16,364 nt of DNA, from assembly GCA_018666235.1 (NCBI GenBank), contig JABJAB010000014.1, forward strand, positions 1-16,364, written 5' to 3'. Position 1 is the stretch's first letter; every line of letters begins with the position of its first letter. Positions 5,782 through 13,255 of this stretch are shown here, in pieces. A model generated the notes under the pieces. The model was given only the letters and a program-made list of their open reading frames with translations. It was not told the DNA's origin and made no database searches. The translations under genes and the position numbers were made by a program. The stretch is from Ilumatobacter sp. GTDB taxonomy: Bacteria; Actinomycetota; Acidimicrobiia; Acidimicrobiales; Ilumatobacteraceae.

Positions 5782-7515
5782 ATGGCTGATTTCGATCTTG
5801 TCGTACAAGGCGGTTCCGTCCTCGATGGCACGGGCAGCGAGGCGCGCGATGCCGACATCGCGGTGCGCGACGGACTGATCGTCGAAGTCGGTGACGTGTC
5901 AGGTTCCGCGACGCGCACGATCGACGCCAGCGGAGCACTCGTCATTCCCGGCATCGTCGACATTCACGCGCACTACGACGGCCAAGCCACCTGGGATTCG
6001 CGGCTGCAGCCGTCGTCGTGGCACGGGGTCACCACCGCGGTGATGGGCAACTGCGGCGTCGGATTTGCGCCGGTGCACGACGACGCACACGACAAGCTCA
6101 TCGAACTGATGGAAGGCGTCGAAGACATCCCTGGCGCAGCCCTCCATGAAGGACTGAGCTGGAAATGGAACTCGTTCAGTGAATTCCTCGACGCCGTCGA
6201 AGCCCGACCTCACGACATCGACATTGCAGCACAGGTTCCCCACGGCGCGCTCCGACTGCACGTGATGGGCGAACGCGGCGCCAACCACGAAGACGCAACA
6301 CCCGCCGACATCGCCGCGATGGCCGAGCTCGTACGCCAGGGGATCGAGGCGGGAGCACTCGGGTTCAGCACGAGCCGCACTCGCAACCACAAGACCTCAA
6401 CCGGGGCATACACACCAACGCTCACTGCGGCGCCCGCCGAACTCATCGGCATCGCCGAGGGTGTCGGCGCAGCCGGAACCGGCGTGCTGCAAGTCGTGTC
6501 CGACTTCTTCGATGTCGACGCCGAGTTCGCCACCCTGCGCTCCATGGTCGAACGGTCCGGGCGGCCGATGTCGATCTCGGTGGCGCGCAACCCACAACTC
6601 CCCGACGCCTTCCGCGGCTGGCTTGACCACATCACCGCGGCCAACGCGAACGGTCTCAAGATGACTGGGCAGGTGGCAGCCCGCGCCGTCGGGCTCATTC
6701 TCGGGCTCGAATGCACCCTGAACCCATTCCTCACCAACCCGGTCTATTCCGAAATCGCCGACTTGCCCCACGCCAACAAAGTGGCGCTCCTGCGCGAACC
6801 AGAATTCCGCGACCGGCTGCTCGCTGCGGCAGGCGAGCGGTCACGGGCCAAGCTCGGTGGCAACCTAATCGCGCGTTTCGACCTCCTGTTCGAGATGACC
6901 GACGAACCCGACTACGAACCATCACTCGATGACTCGATTGCTGCGCATGCCGCACGCGCCGGCGTGACCCCTGAGGAGTATGCCCTCGACGCGATGGTCA
7001 ACAACGGCGGGCGCCACGACGGAAAGGGGCTGCTGTACCTGCCGTTCCTCAACTACGTCGACGGCAATCTCGATGGCGTGCACGAAATGCTCCAGCACCC
7101 GCACACCGTCCCCGGTCTTGGCGACGGAGGCGCCCACGTCGGCACGATTTGCGACGGCAGCTTTCCGACGACACTGCTCGCGTACTGGGGTCGCGACCGC
7201 AAGCGAGGCACCGTCCCGCTCCCCTACCTCGTCCAGCAGCACTGCCGCGACACGGCCCGCACGGTTGGCCTATTCGACCGTGGTGTACTCGCTCCCGGAT
7301 ACCGCGCCGACATCAACGTTGTCGACTACGACGGGCTTCGTCTCCACAAGCCCGAGATCGTCCCCGACCTGCCGGCCGGTGGCAAGCGACTGCTCCAACG
7401 TGCCGATGGTTGGACGCACACCATCGTTGCCGGCGTCGAGACCTACAACAACGGCGAGGCAACAAGCGCGCTACCTGGGCGATTGGTGCGCGGGGCCCAA
7501 CCCGCACCCACCTGA
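5782..7515 (+). CDS. N-acyl-D-amino-acid deacylase-type amidohydrolase
   Basis: A 577-residue metal-dependent hydrolase of the amidohydrolase superfamily, D-aminoacylase/dihydroorotase branch. It is predicted to cleave an amide bond such as that of N-acyl-D-amino acids. The composite N-terminal beta domain (FDLVVQGGSVLDGTG) leads into VIPGIVDIHAHYDGQATWD with the metal-binding pair H62 and H64. GNCGVGFAP follows with C91 at the place of the bridging cysteine of D-aminoacylases, and GDGGAHVGTICDGSFP carries D448 and H452. The C-terminal beta strand PGYRADINVVD is also typical. The substrate is not readable; several annotated D-aminoacylases in actinobacteria have unknown targets. The ATG at 5782 is chosen from the family N-terminus. 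It has GGGGA directly before it and GAGACT ending 5 nt upstream, so either a crowded ribosome site or a leaderless start is possible. The enoyl-CoA hydratase-family gene follows after 44 bp but has its own promoter-like hexamer. Confidence 0.9.
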   Translation: MADFDLVVQGGSVLDGTGSEARDADIAVRDGLIVEVGDVSGSATRTIDASGALVIPGIVDIHAHYDGQATWDSRLQPSSWHGVTTAVMGNCGVGFAPVHDDAHDKLIELMEGVEDIPGAALHEGLSWKWNSFSEFLDAVEARPHDIDIAAQVPHGALRLHVMGERGANHEDATPADIAAMAELVRQGIEAGALGFSTSRTRNHKTSTGAYTPTLTAAPAELIGIAEGVGAAGTGVLQVVSDFFDVDAEFATLRSMVERSGRPMSISVARNPQLPDAFRGWLDHITAANANGLKMTGQVAARAVGLILGLECTLNPFLTNPVYSEIADLPHANKVALLREPEFRDRLLAAAGERSRAKLGGNLIARFDLLFEMTDEPDYEPSLDDSIAAHAARAGVTPEEYALDAMVNNGGRHDGKGLLYLPFLNYVDGNLDGVHEMLQHPHTVPGLGDGGAHVGTICDGSFPTTLLAYWGRDRKRGTVPLPYLVQQHCRDTARTVGLFDRGVLAPGYRADINVVDYDGLRLHKPEIVPDLPAGGKRLLQRADGWTHTIVAGVETYNNGEATSALPGRLVRGAQPAPT

Positions 7516-7546
7516 GCCGGCTTCCGCCGGTCGATCCTGTCGGCAC

Positions 7547-7552
7547 TAGCTT
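7547..7552 (+). promoter_or_regulatory. -10 element of the enoyl-CoA hydratase-family gene (leaderless)
   Basis: TAGCTT lies 7 nt before the ATG at 7560 and is identical in sequence and spacing to the ketoacyl synthase -10 at 251-256. It suggests this gene can be transcribed on its own despite following the amidohydrolase gene closely. Confidence 0.5.
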
Positions 7553-7559
7553 CGCGTTG

Positions 7560-8246
7560 ATGGAACTGACACAACACGGCGACGTCTTCGTCCTGCAAAT
7601 GGACAACGGCGAGAACCGTTTCAACCCGACCTCGGTCGGAGAGATCGAAACAGCACTCGACGAGGTCATGTCGACGCGTGTCGACGACGAATCGCCATGC
7701 GCACTGGTCACCACCGGAACGGGCAAGTTCTTCTCAAACGGCATCGACCTCGACTGGATGCTCGGCGGCGACGTCGATGACCCGATGGCGTTCATCGGCG
7801 ACATGTCGAGGATGTGGGCCAGAGTGATGTCGCTGCCGATCCCAACGGTGGCTGCGGTCAACGGTCACGCATTCGCCGGCGGCGCCATGTTCTCCCTCGC
7901 CCACGACCATGTGCTGATGCGCGCTGATCGCGGGTACTGGAGTGTGAACGAGGTGCTGCTCCGGATGCGACTCACCCCCGGCATGCAGGCAATCCTGTCC
8001 GGACGGCTGACACTGCCAACGGCGCGCCGCGCCATCCTCACTGCGCACCGCTTCGCTGGCCCCGCCGCCCTGGAAGCAGGCATCGCTGATGCGTTGCACG
8101 ACGAGGAGGCATTACTGCCACGGGCAATCGAGCTCGCGCAGTCACTTGCGCCAACGGCGCACCCGATCCTCGGCATCCTGAAAGAAGACCTCCACGCCTC
8201 GGTGCTTCCGCTGCTGCGCAGCGGTGAGGGTCCGGCAGCGTTCTGA
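7560..8246 (+). CDS. Enoyl-CoA hydratase/isomerase family protein
   Basis: A 228-residue crotonase-fold protein acting on an acyl-CoA. Oxyanion-hole regions are visible as GKFFSNGIDLDW (55-66) and VNGHAFAGGAMFSLAHDHVLM (100-120, second hole at AGG). The segment DRGYWSVNEVLLRMRL contains E131, near where delta3-delta2-enoyl-CoA isomerases carry their catalytic acid. The HxxAGG-type motif and the segment after it (SLAHDHVLMRADRG) most resemble the short peroxisomal/plant-type delta3-delta2-enoyl-CoA isomerases rather than classical hydratases, which have two glutamates. I therefore favour an isomerase for unsaturated fatty acid breakdown, as inference. It is shorter than the usual 255-270 residues, mainly at the C-terminal helices. 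The ATG at 7560 is supported by a TAGCTT hexamer 7 nt upstream and by the family start (VFVLQMDNGENRFN). It converges with the CAP protein gene. Confidence 0.88.
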   Translation: MELTQHGDVFVLQMDNGENRFNPTSVGEIETALDEVMSTRVDDESPCALVTTGTGKFFSNGIDLDWMLGGDVDDPMAFIGDMSRMWARVMSLPIPTVAAVNGHAFAGGAMFSLAHDHVLMRADRGYWSVNEVLLRMRLTPGMQAILSGRLTLPTARRAILTAHRFAGPAALEAGIADALHDEEALLPRAIELAQSLAPTAHPILGILKEDLHASVLPLLRSGEGPAAF

Positions 8247-8265
8247 TCAAGGATTGGCAAGTCCA

Positions 8266-8952
8266 CTAGCGCGGCGTGGCAAAGACCTGGACCCAGTAGA
8301 GGCGGCCGTCACTGTCTGGGCTCACCGAAATGCCGATGTGCGTGAGACTTGCATTCAAGATGTTGCGTCGGTGGCCGGAACTGTTCATCCAGGCGGTCAT
8401 CACCTGCGCCGGAGATCGTTGGCCGCATGCAATGTTCTCTGCCCAGGCTCGAATCGAGAACCCGGTTCGAGCGATTCGGACACCCGGATTCGAGCCGTCC
8501 GTACCGGTGTGGCTCAACTGCGTGAGGCAGTCACGGTTGAACTGGTCGGCGGCGTGGGCTTGAGCGGCCTGCGTCAGTTGGCCCTGCAAGCTCACCGGGG
8601 CGATGCCGCGTGCTGCACGCTCAGCGTTGACCAGGCTCAGAACCATCTGTACATCGTCCGGCACGGCGGTCCTCCGAGGTGGAGGCGGGTTGAGTCGATC
8701 CGCGCGCTGCAGTCCCGTACTGAGGACTGCGGAAACGGAAATGCCCTCATCCAGGGCGACAACGCTGCCTGCTGAATTCGCCGCGAAGAACGTACCGGCT
8801 GCGAGCGCGACGCCGAGTCCGATCGATCGGACAACGCCCACCCTGTGCCGCAGACGAGGAATCCATGAAGGGGTGCACTCGCGTCGAGCGGTCAGCCCAT
8901 CCGGTGGCCCTCCGGCAGCAGAAGAGAAATTGCGCGCGCTACCCAAGGCCAT
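8266..8952 (-). CDS. CAP/SCP (PR-1-like) domain protein, secreted or membrane-anchored
   Basis: The C-terminal half (about residues 100-228) is a CAP domain: VLSLVNAERAARGIAPV (104-120), QLSHTGTDG (146-153), WAENIACG (170-177), AWMNSSGHRRNIL (188-199) and YWVQVFA (219-225). H148, E172 and H194 correspond to the conserved cavity residues. Bacterial CAP proteins are extracytoplasmic and of largely unknown function. Before it is a hydrophobic stretch, VRSIGLGVALAAGTFFAANSAGS (41-63), consistent with a signal peptide or anchor, then a short proline-rich linker. The start is uncertain. I give the first ATG (8952, 228 residues), but the GTG at 8841 would place the hydrophobic stretch as a classical signal peptide. 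An upstream GTG at 9024 adds AT-rich codons that look like promoter DNA. The gene diverges from trmB. Confidence 0.85.
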   Translation of the reverse strand: MALGSARNFSSAAGGPPDGLTARRECTPSWIPRLRHRVGVVRSIGLGVALAAGTFFAANSAGSVVALDEGISVSAVLSTGLQRADRLNPPPPRRTAVPDDVQMVLSLVNAERAARGIAPVSLQGQLTQAAQAHAADQFNRDCLTQLSHTGTDGSNPGVRIARTGFSIRAWAENIACGQRSPAQVMTAWMNSSGHRRNILNASLTHIGISVSPDSDGRLYWVQVFATPR

Positions 8953-8991
8953 GTTGGTGACATCGGCGTTCGCCTTATCGACTTGATTGAC

Positions 8992-9005
8992 ATATTCTTG
9001 AATAT
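8992..9005. promoter_or_regulatory. AT-rich 14-bp palindrome between the CAP and trmB genes
   Basis: ATATTC-TT-GAATAT is a perfect 6-bp inverted repeat inside an AT-rich patch (about 8986-9010) that stands out from the GC-rich surroundings. It lies about 40 bp upstream of the first CAP ATG and is a plausible promoter/operator for that gene. The rest of the divergent gap to 9165 shows only the trmB -10. Confidence 0.4.
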
Positions 9006-9152
9006 TTATCGAGCCACCAAGCACTACGGACGATCAGAGCATGCTCCGCTTGCATCCCGGTGGCTTGATGGTGGCAAGTCAGTAGCAACATCAGCGTCGC
9101 GGGCGGGCTGGGCGTTGTCCGATGGTCACCGCGCCCCGACACCGAAGATCGA

Positions 9153-9158
9153 TAGGTT
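9153..9158 (+). promoter_or_regulatory. -10 element of trmB (leaderless)
   Basis: TAGGTT lies 7 nt before the ATG at 9166, with no Shine-Dalgarno sequence in between. It fits the TANNNT leaderless pattern of the window. Confidence 0.5.
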
Positions 9159-9165
9159 CGATGGC

Positions 9166-9858
9166 ATGAGCGGAGTCGATCGACGAGAGCGGGCGGAGCG
9201 CGTCGTCGAGCGGCCGAACACAACGTTCAAGCCGCGTCGACGATCGCTGAGTGACAAGCGCCAGTCCGAACTTGAAGCCTGGATCACACGCTGGGGGCTC
9301 GACGAGAACGGACCGGCGCTGGACTGGCCCGCGCTGTTTGGAGACCGTCCTGTCGTCGTCGACATCGGATTCGGACGCGGCGAGGGCACCATCGACATGG
9401 CCCGCGCCGACCATGACACCGCGATTGTCGGCATCGAGGTACATACGCCCGGTGTGGTCGCAGTGCTCGATGCCATTGAAAACGACCCGCTGCCCCACGT
9501 CCGTGTCGTACATGGCGACGTGCTCCGATTCTTGACTCGCGTGCCGCGCGATTCACTCGATGCCGTACGCGTGTACTTTCCCGATCCTTGGCCAAAGAAG
9601 CGGCATCACGATCGCCGGCTCGTTCGTGCCGACGTCGTCGACGTCCTGGTCGACCGGTTGCGGCTCGGTGGCACCCTGCATCTCGCCACCGATATTGATC
9701 ACTACGCGGACCAAATGTTGGAGACCTGTGCCGCTGTCGGTCGTCTCGAGGGTGGCCAGATCCAACGGCCAAGCTGGCGGCCGGTCACTCGGTTCGAGCA
9801 GCGCGGGCTTGACGAAGGCCGTGCGCCCATCGACCTCCTGTTCACCCGCACGTCCTGA
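9166..9858 (+). CDS. trmB: tRNA (guanine-N7-)-methyltransferase TrmB
   Basis: A 230-residue class I SAM-dependent methyltransferase that forms 7-methylguanosine at position 46 in the variable loop of many tRNAs. The SAM-binding glycine-rich loop is VVVDIGFGRGEG (63-74), the acidic residue after strand 2 is in GIEVHTPG (89-96), and the family hallmark VYFPDPWPKKRHHDRRLV (136-153) is intact. TDIDHYADQM follows, as in other TrmB proteins, and the C-terminal RPVTRFEQRG matches the tRNA-contact TxxExR-type segment. The ATG at 9166 is chosen because TAGGTT lies 7 nt upstream and the family's basic N-terminus begins there. Upstream in-frame sequence to 8983 is promoter DNA. The stop codon sits inside a 14-bp tandem duplication, and a probable terminator follows. 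Confidence 0.96.
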   Translation: MSGVDRRERAERVVERPNTTFKPRRRSLSDKRQSELEAWITRWGLDENGPALDWPALFGDRPVVVDIGFGRGEGTIDMARADHDTAIVGIEVHTPGVVAVLDAIENDPLPHVRVVHGDVLRFLTRVPRDSLDAVRVYFPDPWPKKRHHDRRLVRADVVDVLVDRLRLGGTLHLATDIDHYADQMLETCAAVGRLEGGQIQRPSWRPVTRFEQRGLDEGRAPIDLLFTRTS

Positions 9859-9878
9859 CCCGCACGTCCTGACCCGCA
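9844..9878. repeat. 14-bp tandem duplication across the trmB stop codon
   Basis: ACCCGCACGTCCTG occurs at 9844-9857 and again at 9858-9871, followed by a partial third copy ACCCGCA (9872-9878). The trmB stop TGA lies at the junction of copies one and two. Adding or deleting a copy leaves the encoded protein end unchanged. Confidence 0.9.
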
Positions 9879-9905
9879 GCGGTCGCCGAAGCTTGTAGGA
9901 AAATC

Positions 9906-9935
9906 GTGGCGGAGCGACGCTCACTCCACATTTTT
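9906..9935 (+). terminator. Probable intrinsic terminator after trmB
   Basis: The stem has an outer GTGG (9906-9909) pairing with CCAC (9926-9929) and an inner GAGC (9912-9915) pairing with GCTC (9919-9922) around a 3-nt loop. An A and then TTTTT (9931-9935) follow directly. It lies about 50 nt after the trmB stop and would separate trmB from the pirin gene. The small internal loop makes it imperfect. Confidence 0.5.
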
Positions 9936-9964
9936 CTGAGGTCGTAGAGCTACACCTCTGCACA

Positions 9965-9984
9965 TTAGTTGTGCCCGCAACTAA
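9965..9984. promoter_or_regulatory. Inverted-repeat operator of the pirin gene
   Basis: TTAGTTG-N6-CAACTAA, a perfect 7-bp inverted repeat with the same core and 6-nt spacer as the azoreductase site at 1890-1907. With a 1-nt bulge the symmetry extends outward to ACAT/ATGT (9962-9988). It covers the likely -35 TTGTGC (9969-9974), set 17 nt before the -10, so a bound regulator would block initiation. Confidence 0.65.
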
Positions 9985-9991
9985 ATGTCGG

Positions 9992-9997
9992 TATGAT
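9992..9997 (+). promoter_or_regulatory. -10 element of the pirin gene (leaderless)
   Basis: TATGAT, close to the sigma-70 consensus, lies 7 nt before the ATG at 10005 and 17 nt after TTGTGC. A leaderless transcript is predicted. Confidence 0.6.
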
Positions 9998-10004
9998 GTC
10001 GAAT

Positions 10005-11054
10005 ATGAGCGCAATCCGTCAGACGTTCCCCCTCAGCACACAGTGGCCAACAATCGACCCGTTCTTGTTCGTCGCTCATCATCTCGACGACTACCCAAAC
10101 GGCACCGCCGACCTCGAACCCGACGCGTCCCTGAACAGCCGCACCATCGGCCAGGACTTCGACGGCATCGACGGATGGAACATGTACCACGGCAAGAACG
10201 TGCCGGGTTTCCCGCAGCACCCCCACCGGGGCTTCGAGACCATCACCTATGTGCGCACGGGTTTCTGCGACCACAGCGATTCGATGGGTGCAACCGCGCG
10301 CTTCGGCCGCGGCGACACCCAGTGGATGACCGCAGGCAAGGGCATCGTGCACTGCGAAATGTTCCCGATGCTCAAGCGTGACGAACCAAACCCTCTCGAG
10401 CTCTTCCAGATCTGGCTGAACCTGCCCGCCGAGGACAAGATGGTTGATCCGTACTTCACCATGCTGTGGAGCCACGACACGCCGACCGTCGTCAGTGCCG
10501 GGCCAAACGGTGAGCTCGTCGACATCACCGTGATCGCCGGCACGCTGCGAGACGGCGACAGCGCAGTCACCGCCCAGAGCCCGCCACCGAACTCGTGGGC
10601 CTCGCGAGCCGAGGCGGATCTTGCGATCTGGCACCTCCGTTTCGACGCCGGTGCAAGCTGGACACTGCCAGCAGCAGCCCGGACAGACACCGAGCGCGTG
10701 CTGTACGCATTTGGTGGGTCATCACTGACAATCAACGGCGAGCGCGTCGACGCAGGAAATGGCGCGCTGCTCAACGACCCGACCCAAACAATCGAACTCG
10801 TCGCTGGCGACGGTGGCGTCGAAGTGATGCTGCTGCAGGGACGCCCAATTGGCGAGCCGGTGACCCGCTACGGCCCGTTCGTGATGAACACCGAAGCCGA
10901 GATCCGCCAGGCGTTCCAGGACTATCAGCAGACCCAGTTCGGCGGCTGGCCGTGGCCGTCGGACGACCCGACCCACGGGGTCGATGAAGGTCGCTTCGCC
11001 CACCACGCCGACGGCAAGCTTGAACGCTTCGACCGCGAGGCCGTCACCGCCTGA
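10005..11054 (+). CDS. Pirin family protein
   Basis: A 349-residue bicupin protein. The N-terminal pirin domain carries the complete metal site in QHPHRGFETITYV (71-83: H72, H74) and GKGIVHCEMF (111-120: H116, E118), matching the His-His-His-Glu iron ligands of human and bacterial pirins. The C-terminal domain has LLQGRPIGEPVTRYGPFVMNT and QFGGWPWP, both typical of the pirin C-terminal cupin. At 349 residues it is longer than the usual 230-300. Some bacterial pirins act as quercetin dioxygenases or interact with metabolic or stress proteins; the function here is not readable. The ATG at 10005 is chosen because the -10 lies 7 nt upstream; the earlier in-frame TTG at 9969 lies within the operator. 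Its promoter matches that of the azoreductase gene. The homocysteine methyltransferase gene follows after 55 bp. Confidence 0.93.
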   Translation: MSAIRQTFPLSTQWPTIDPFLFVAHHLDDYPNGTADLEPDASLNSRTIGQDFDGIDGWNMYHGKNVPGFPQHPHRGFETITYVRTGFCDHSDSMGATARFGRGDTQWMTAGKGIVHCEMFPMLKRDEPNPLELFQIWLNLPAEDKMVDPYFTMLWSHDTPTVVSAGPNGELVDITVIAGTLRDGDSAVTAQSPPPNSWASRAEADLAIWHLRFDAGASWTLPAAARTDTERVLYAFGGSSLTINGERVDAGNGALLNDPTQTIELVAGDGGVEVMLLQGRPIGEPVTRYGPFVMNTEAEIRQAFQDYQQTQFGGWPWPSDDPTHGVDEGRFAHHADGKLERFDREAVTA

Positions 11055-11109
11055 CGCTGCACCGCCGACCCGGCACCACTGGCACTCACACTCTTGGCAG
11101 ACTGTGGAG

Positions 11110-12102
11110 ATGAACGTTCTTCACGATCTGCTCGCTGAGCGGGGCACCTTGCTGATCGACGGCGCGATGGGAACCGAGCTCTTCGCTCGGGGACTCGGAT
11201 CGGGCGACCCACCGGAGATGTGGAACGTCGACCATCCCGACCGAGTCACCGCAGTGCACGCCGACTACATCAACGCCGGCTCCGACATCGTGCTGACCAA
11301 CTCGTTCGGTGGGACGGGTTTTCGGCTGAAGCTGCACAAGCTCGACGACCGCTGTATCGAACTCAACCGCGCCGCGGCACAGGTGGCACGTGCAGCAGCG
11401 GACGCGCATCTCGCAGAGACCGGGCGACGCGTCCTCGTCGCCGGCTCGATGGGACCCACCGGCGAACTACTCGAGCCGATGGGATCAATGACGCCGGCAA
11501 CGTGCGCTGACGCCTTCCGCGAACAAGCGATCGGTCTCGATGAAGGCGGCGCCGACCTCCTGTGGATCGAAACGATGAGCCACCTCGACGAAATCGCCGC
11601 TGCCGTCGAAGGCGCTCGTTCGGTGAGCGACCTCCCGGTATGCGCCACGCTCAGTTTCGACACCGCGGGTCGCACGATGATGGGCGTGTCCGGTGAAGAC
11701 GCGGTCAACCGACTCGCGGAACTTGGCGTGGACGCCATCGGCGCAAACTGTGGCAACAACCTCGCCGACACTGAGGCCGCCCTCCACGAAATGCGGGCCG
11801 CGAATCCGGACGTCCTGTTGATCAGCAAAGCCAACGCTGGCATGCCCGAGTGGCACGGAACCGAGCTGCACTACAGCGGCGAGCCTGAAGTAATGGCTGC
11901 CCACGCCGTACGCCAGCGCGAAGCTGGAATTCAAATCATTGGTGCCTGCTGCGGCAGCTCGCCGAAGCATCTTGCGATGATGCGACAGGTGCTTGACGGC
12001 GACCTCCCCGTCCCCGAAGTCGAGTTCGAGGTGGCTGTTGTTCGTCAGGTACCCAAGGGTCGCCAGCGCACCGGTCGCCGTTCATCACGTCCCCAACGCT
12101 GA
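11110..12102 (+). CDS. Homocysteine S-methyltransferase domain protein (stand-alone)
   Basis: A 330-residue TIM-barrel zinc enzyme predicted to methylate homocysteine to methionine. The N-terminus LLIDGAMGTELFARGL (14-29) is diagnostic. The zinc-binding cysteines are C214 in GANCGNN and C280/C281 in GACCGSSPKH. NSFGGT and SMGPTGE are also family motifs. Only the homocysteine-binding domain is present; the folate, cobalamin and activation domains of MetH are absent. The methyl donor could therefore be betaine, S-methylmethionine or S-adenosylmethionine, or a separate corrinoid protein. The last 20 residues (PKGRQRTGRRSSRPQR) form a strongly basic tail not usual for the family. The ATG at 11110 fits the family start; GGAG touches it and CAGACT lies 6 nt upstream, so a leaderless start is again possible. 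It converges on purK with 4 bp between stops. Confidence 0.9.
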   Translation: MNVLHDLLAERGTLLIDGAMGTELFARGLGSGDPPEMWNVDHPDRVTAVHADYINAGSDIVLTNSFGGTGFRLKLHKLDDRCIELNRAAAQVARAAADAHLAETGRRVLVAGSMGPTGELLEPMGSMTPATCADAFREQAIGLDEGGADLLWIETMSHLDEIAAAVEGARSVSDLPVCATLSFDTAGRTMMGVSGEDAVNRLAELGVDAIGANCGNNLADTEAALHEMRAANPDVLLISKANAGMPEWHGTELHYSGEPEVMAAHAVRQREAGIQIIGACCGSSPKHLAMMRQVLDGDLPVPEVEFEVAVVRQVPKGRQRTGRRSSRPQR

Positions 12103-12106
12103 AGGG

Positions 12107-13255
12107 TTAAAGAGCAGATCGCAGCGCCCGCGCACGATGCGCGGCTTCAGTCGACGAGTCGGCGAGCACTGTCAGGTGTCCCATTTTGCGACCTGCCCGT
12201 GCCTCACTCTTGCCGTACAGGTGCAACTTCGCACTCGGAACAGCGAGCGCGGCCGCCCAGTTTGGTTGACCACCCTCGGGCCAGAGGTCGCCGAGCAGAT
12301 TGACCATCGCGACCCCAGCTGATGTCATCGAAGGCTCGCCGAGCCCGACGCCGCAGATCGCTCGGATCTGCTGTTCGTACTGGCTGGTGACACTGGCATC
12401 AAGTGTCCAGTGGCCGCTGTTGTGGGGACGCGGCGCCATCTCGTTGACGAGCAGGTGTGTGTCGTCGCCGGTGCCGACCAGAAAGAGTTCGACGGCGAGG
12501 ACGCCGGCGTAGTCGAGCCGATCGGCGATGGCACACGCCAGCCCGGTGGCTTGCTCAGCGAGGTCATCGGCGATCGCAGCCGGCACGACTGAAACGTCGA
12601 GGATGCCGTCGGTGTGTGTGTTCTCAGCCACGGGCCAGGTCCGCGTGCTGCCATCGGCGGTGCGGCCGACGATGACGCTGACCTCGGTCTGGAGGTCAAG
12701 CATGGCTTCGACCACGCACGGCACGCGTCCGAGCTCATCCCACGCTGAGGTCAACTCGGTCAGGCCCTTCACGCGGCGCTGGCCCTTCCCGTCGTAACCA
12801 AGCCGAGCTGTCTTGAGCACGACCTCTGCATTCAGTAACTGGTCCGGGAGCTGATCGAGGCCACCCACACCGGCGTCGAGCACAGCATGCGGGCCGACCG
12901 GGAACCCGTGATCGGTCAGGAACTGCTTCTCGGCAATGCGATCTTGCGCGATGCGAACTGCGGCCGGCGACGGCGCGACACAAACCGACGCCGCGAGTAC
13001 GTCGAGCGCCGCTGCCGGTGGATTCTCGAACTCCGTGGTGACGACATCACAGACTTCGATCAGTCGCTCGAGCGCAGCGGGATCGTCAAAGGCAGCAACG
13101 AGGTGTTCGTCGGCGACCGCACCCGCCGGTGCCCCGGGGTCGGGATCGAGCACGATCGTTCGATAGCCCATGAGCTTCGCGGCGACGAGGGCGTACCGGC
13201 CGAGTTGGCCACCACCCAGCATCCCGATTGTTGCCGGAGGAAGGATGACCGTCAT
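12107..13255 (-). CDS. purK: N5-carboxyaminoimidazole ribonucleotide synthase PurK
   Basis: A 382-residue ATP-grasp enzyme of de novo purine synthesis; it uses ATP and bicarbonate to carboxylate aminoimidazole ribonucleotide, giving the substrate of PurE. The N-terminal Rossmann-like part has IGMLGGGQLGRY (10-21), then DVVTTEFENPP (about 70-80) and the ATP-grasp region VLKTARLGYDGKGQ (about 147-160). The C-terminal signature NEMAPRPHNSGHWT is fully conserved. Length is normal. The ATG at 13255 overlaps the purE stop by one base (TGATG), so the two genes are translationally coupled, in the purE-then-purK order usual in bacteria. Confidence 0.97.
   Translation of the reverse strand: MTVILPPATIGMLGGGQLGRYALVAAKLMGYRTIVLDPDPGAPAGAVADEHLVAAFDDPAALERLIEVCDVVTTEFENPPAAALDVLAASVCVAPSPAAVRIAQDRIAEKQFLTDHGFPVGPHAVLDAGVGGLDQLPDQLLNAEVVLKTARLGYDGKGQRRVKGLTELTSAWDELGRVPCVVEAMLDLQTEVSVIVGRTADGSTRTWPVAENTHTDGILDVSVVPAAIADDLAEQATGLACAIADRLDYAGVLAVELFLVGTGDDTHLLVNEMAPRPHNSGHWTLDASVTSQYEQQIRAICGVGLGEPSMTSAGVAMVNLLGDLWPEGGQPNWAAALAVPSAKLHLYGKSEARAGRKMGHLTVLADSSTEAAHRARALRSAL

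Noticed and set aside
7515..7545. Intrinsic terminator after the amidohydrolase gene (CCGGC-TTCC-GCCGG)
   Set aside because: The stem is only 5 bp and no T-run follows.
7149..7559. N-terminal extension of the enoyl-CoA hydratase-family protein
   Set aside because: It overlaps the amidohydrolase C-terminus in another frame, is Arg-rich, and a -10 hexamer lies right before the ATG at 7560.
8987..9010. Plus-strand sigma-70 promoter starting with TTGACA at 8987
   Set aside because: No -10 hexamer lies at 16-18 nt; TATTTA is only 10 nt away. trmB already has a better -10 at 9153.
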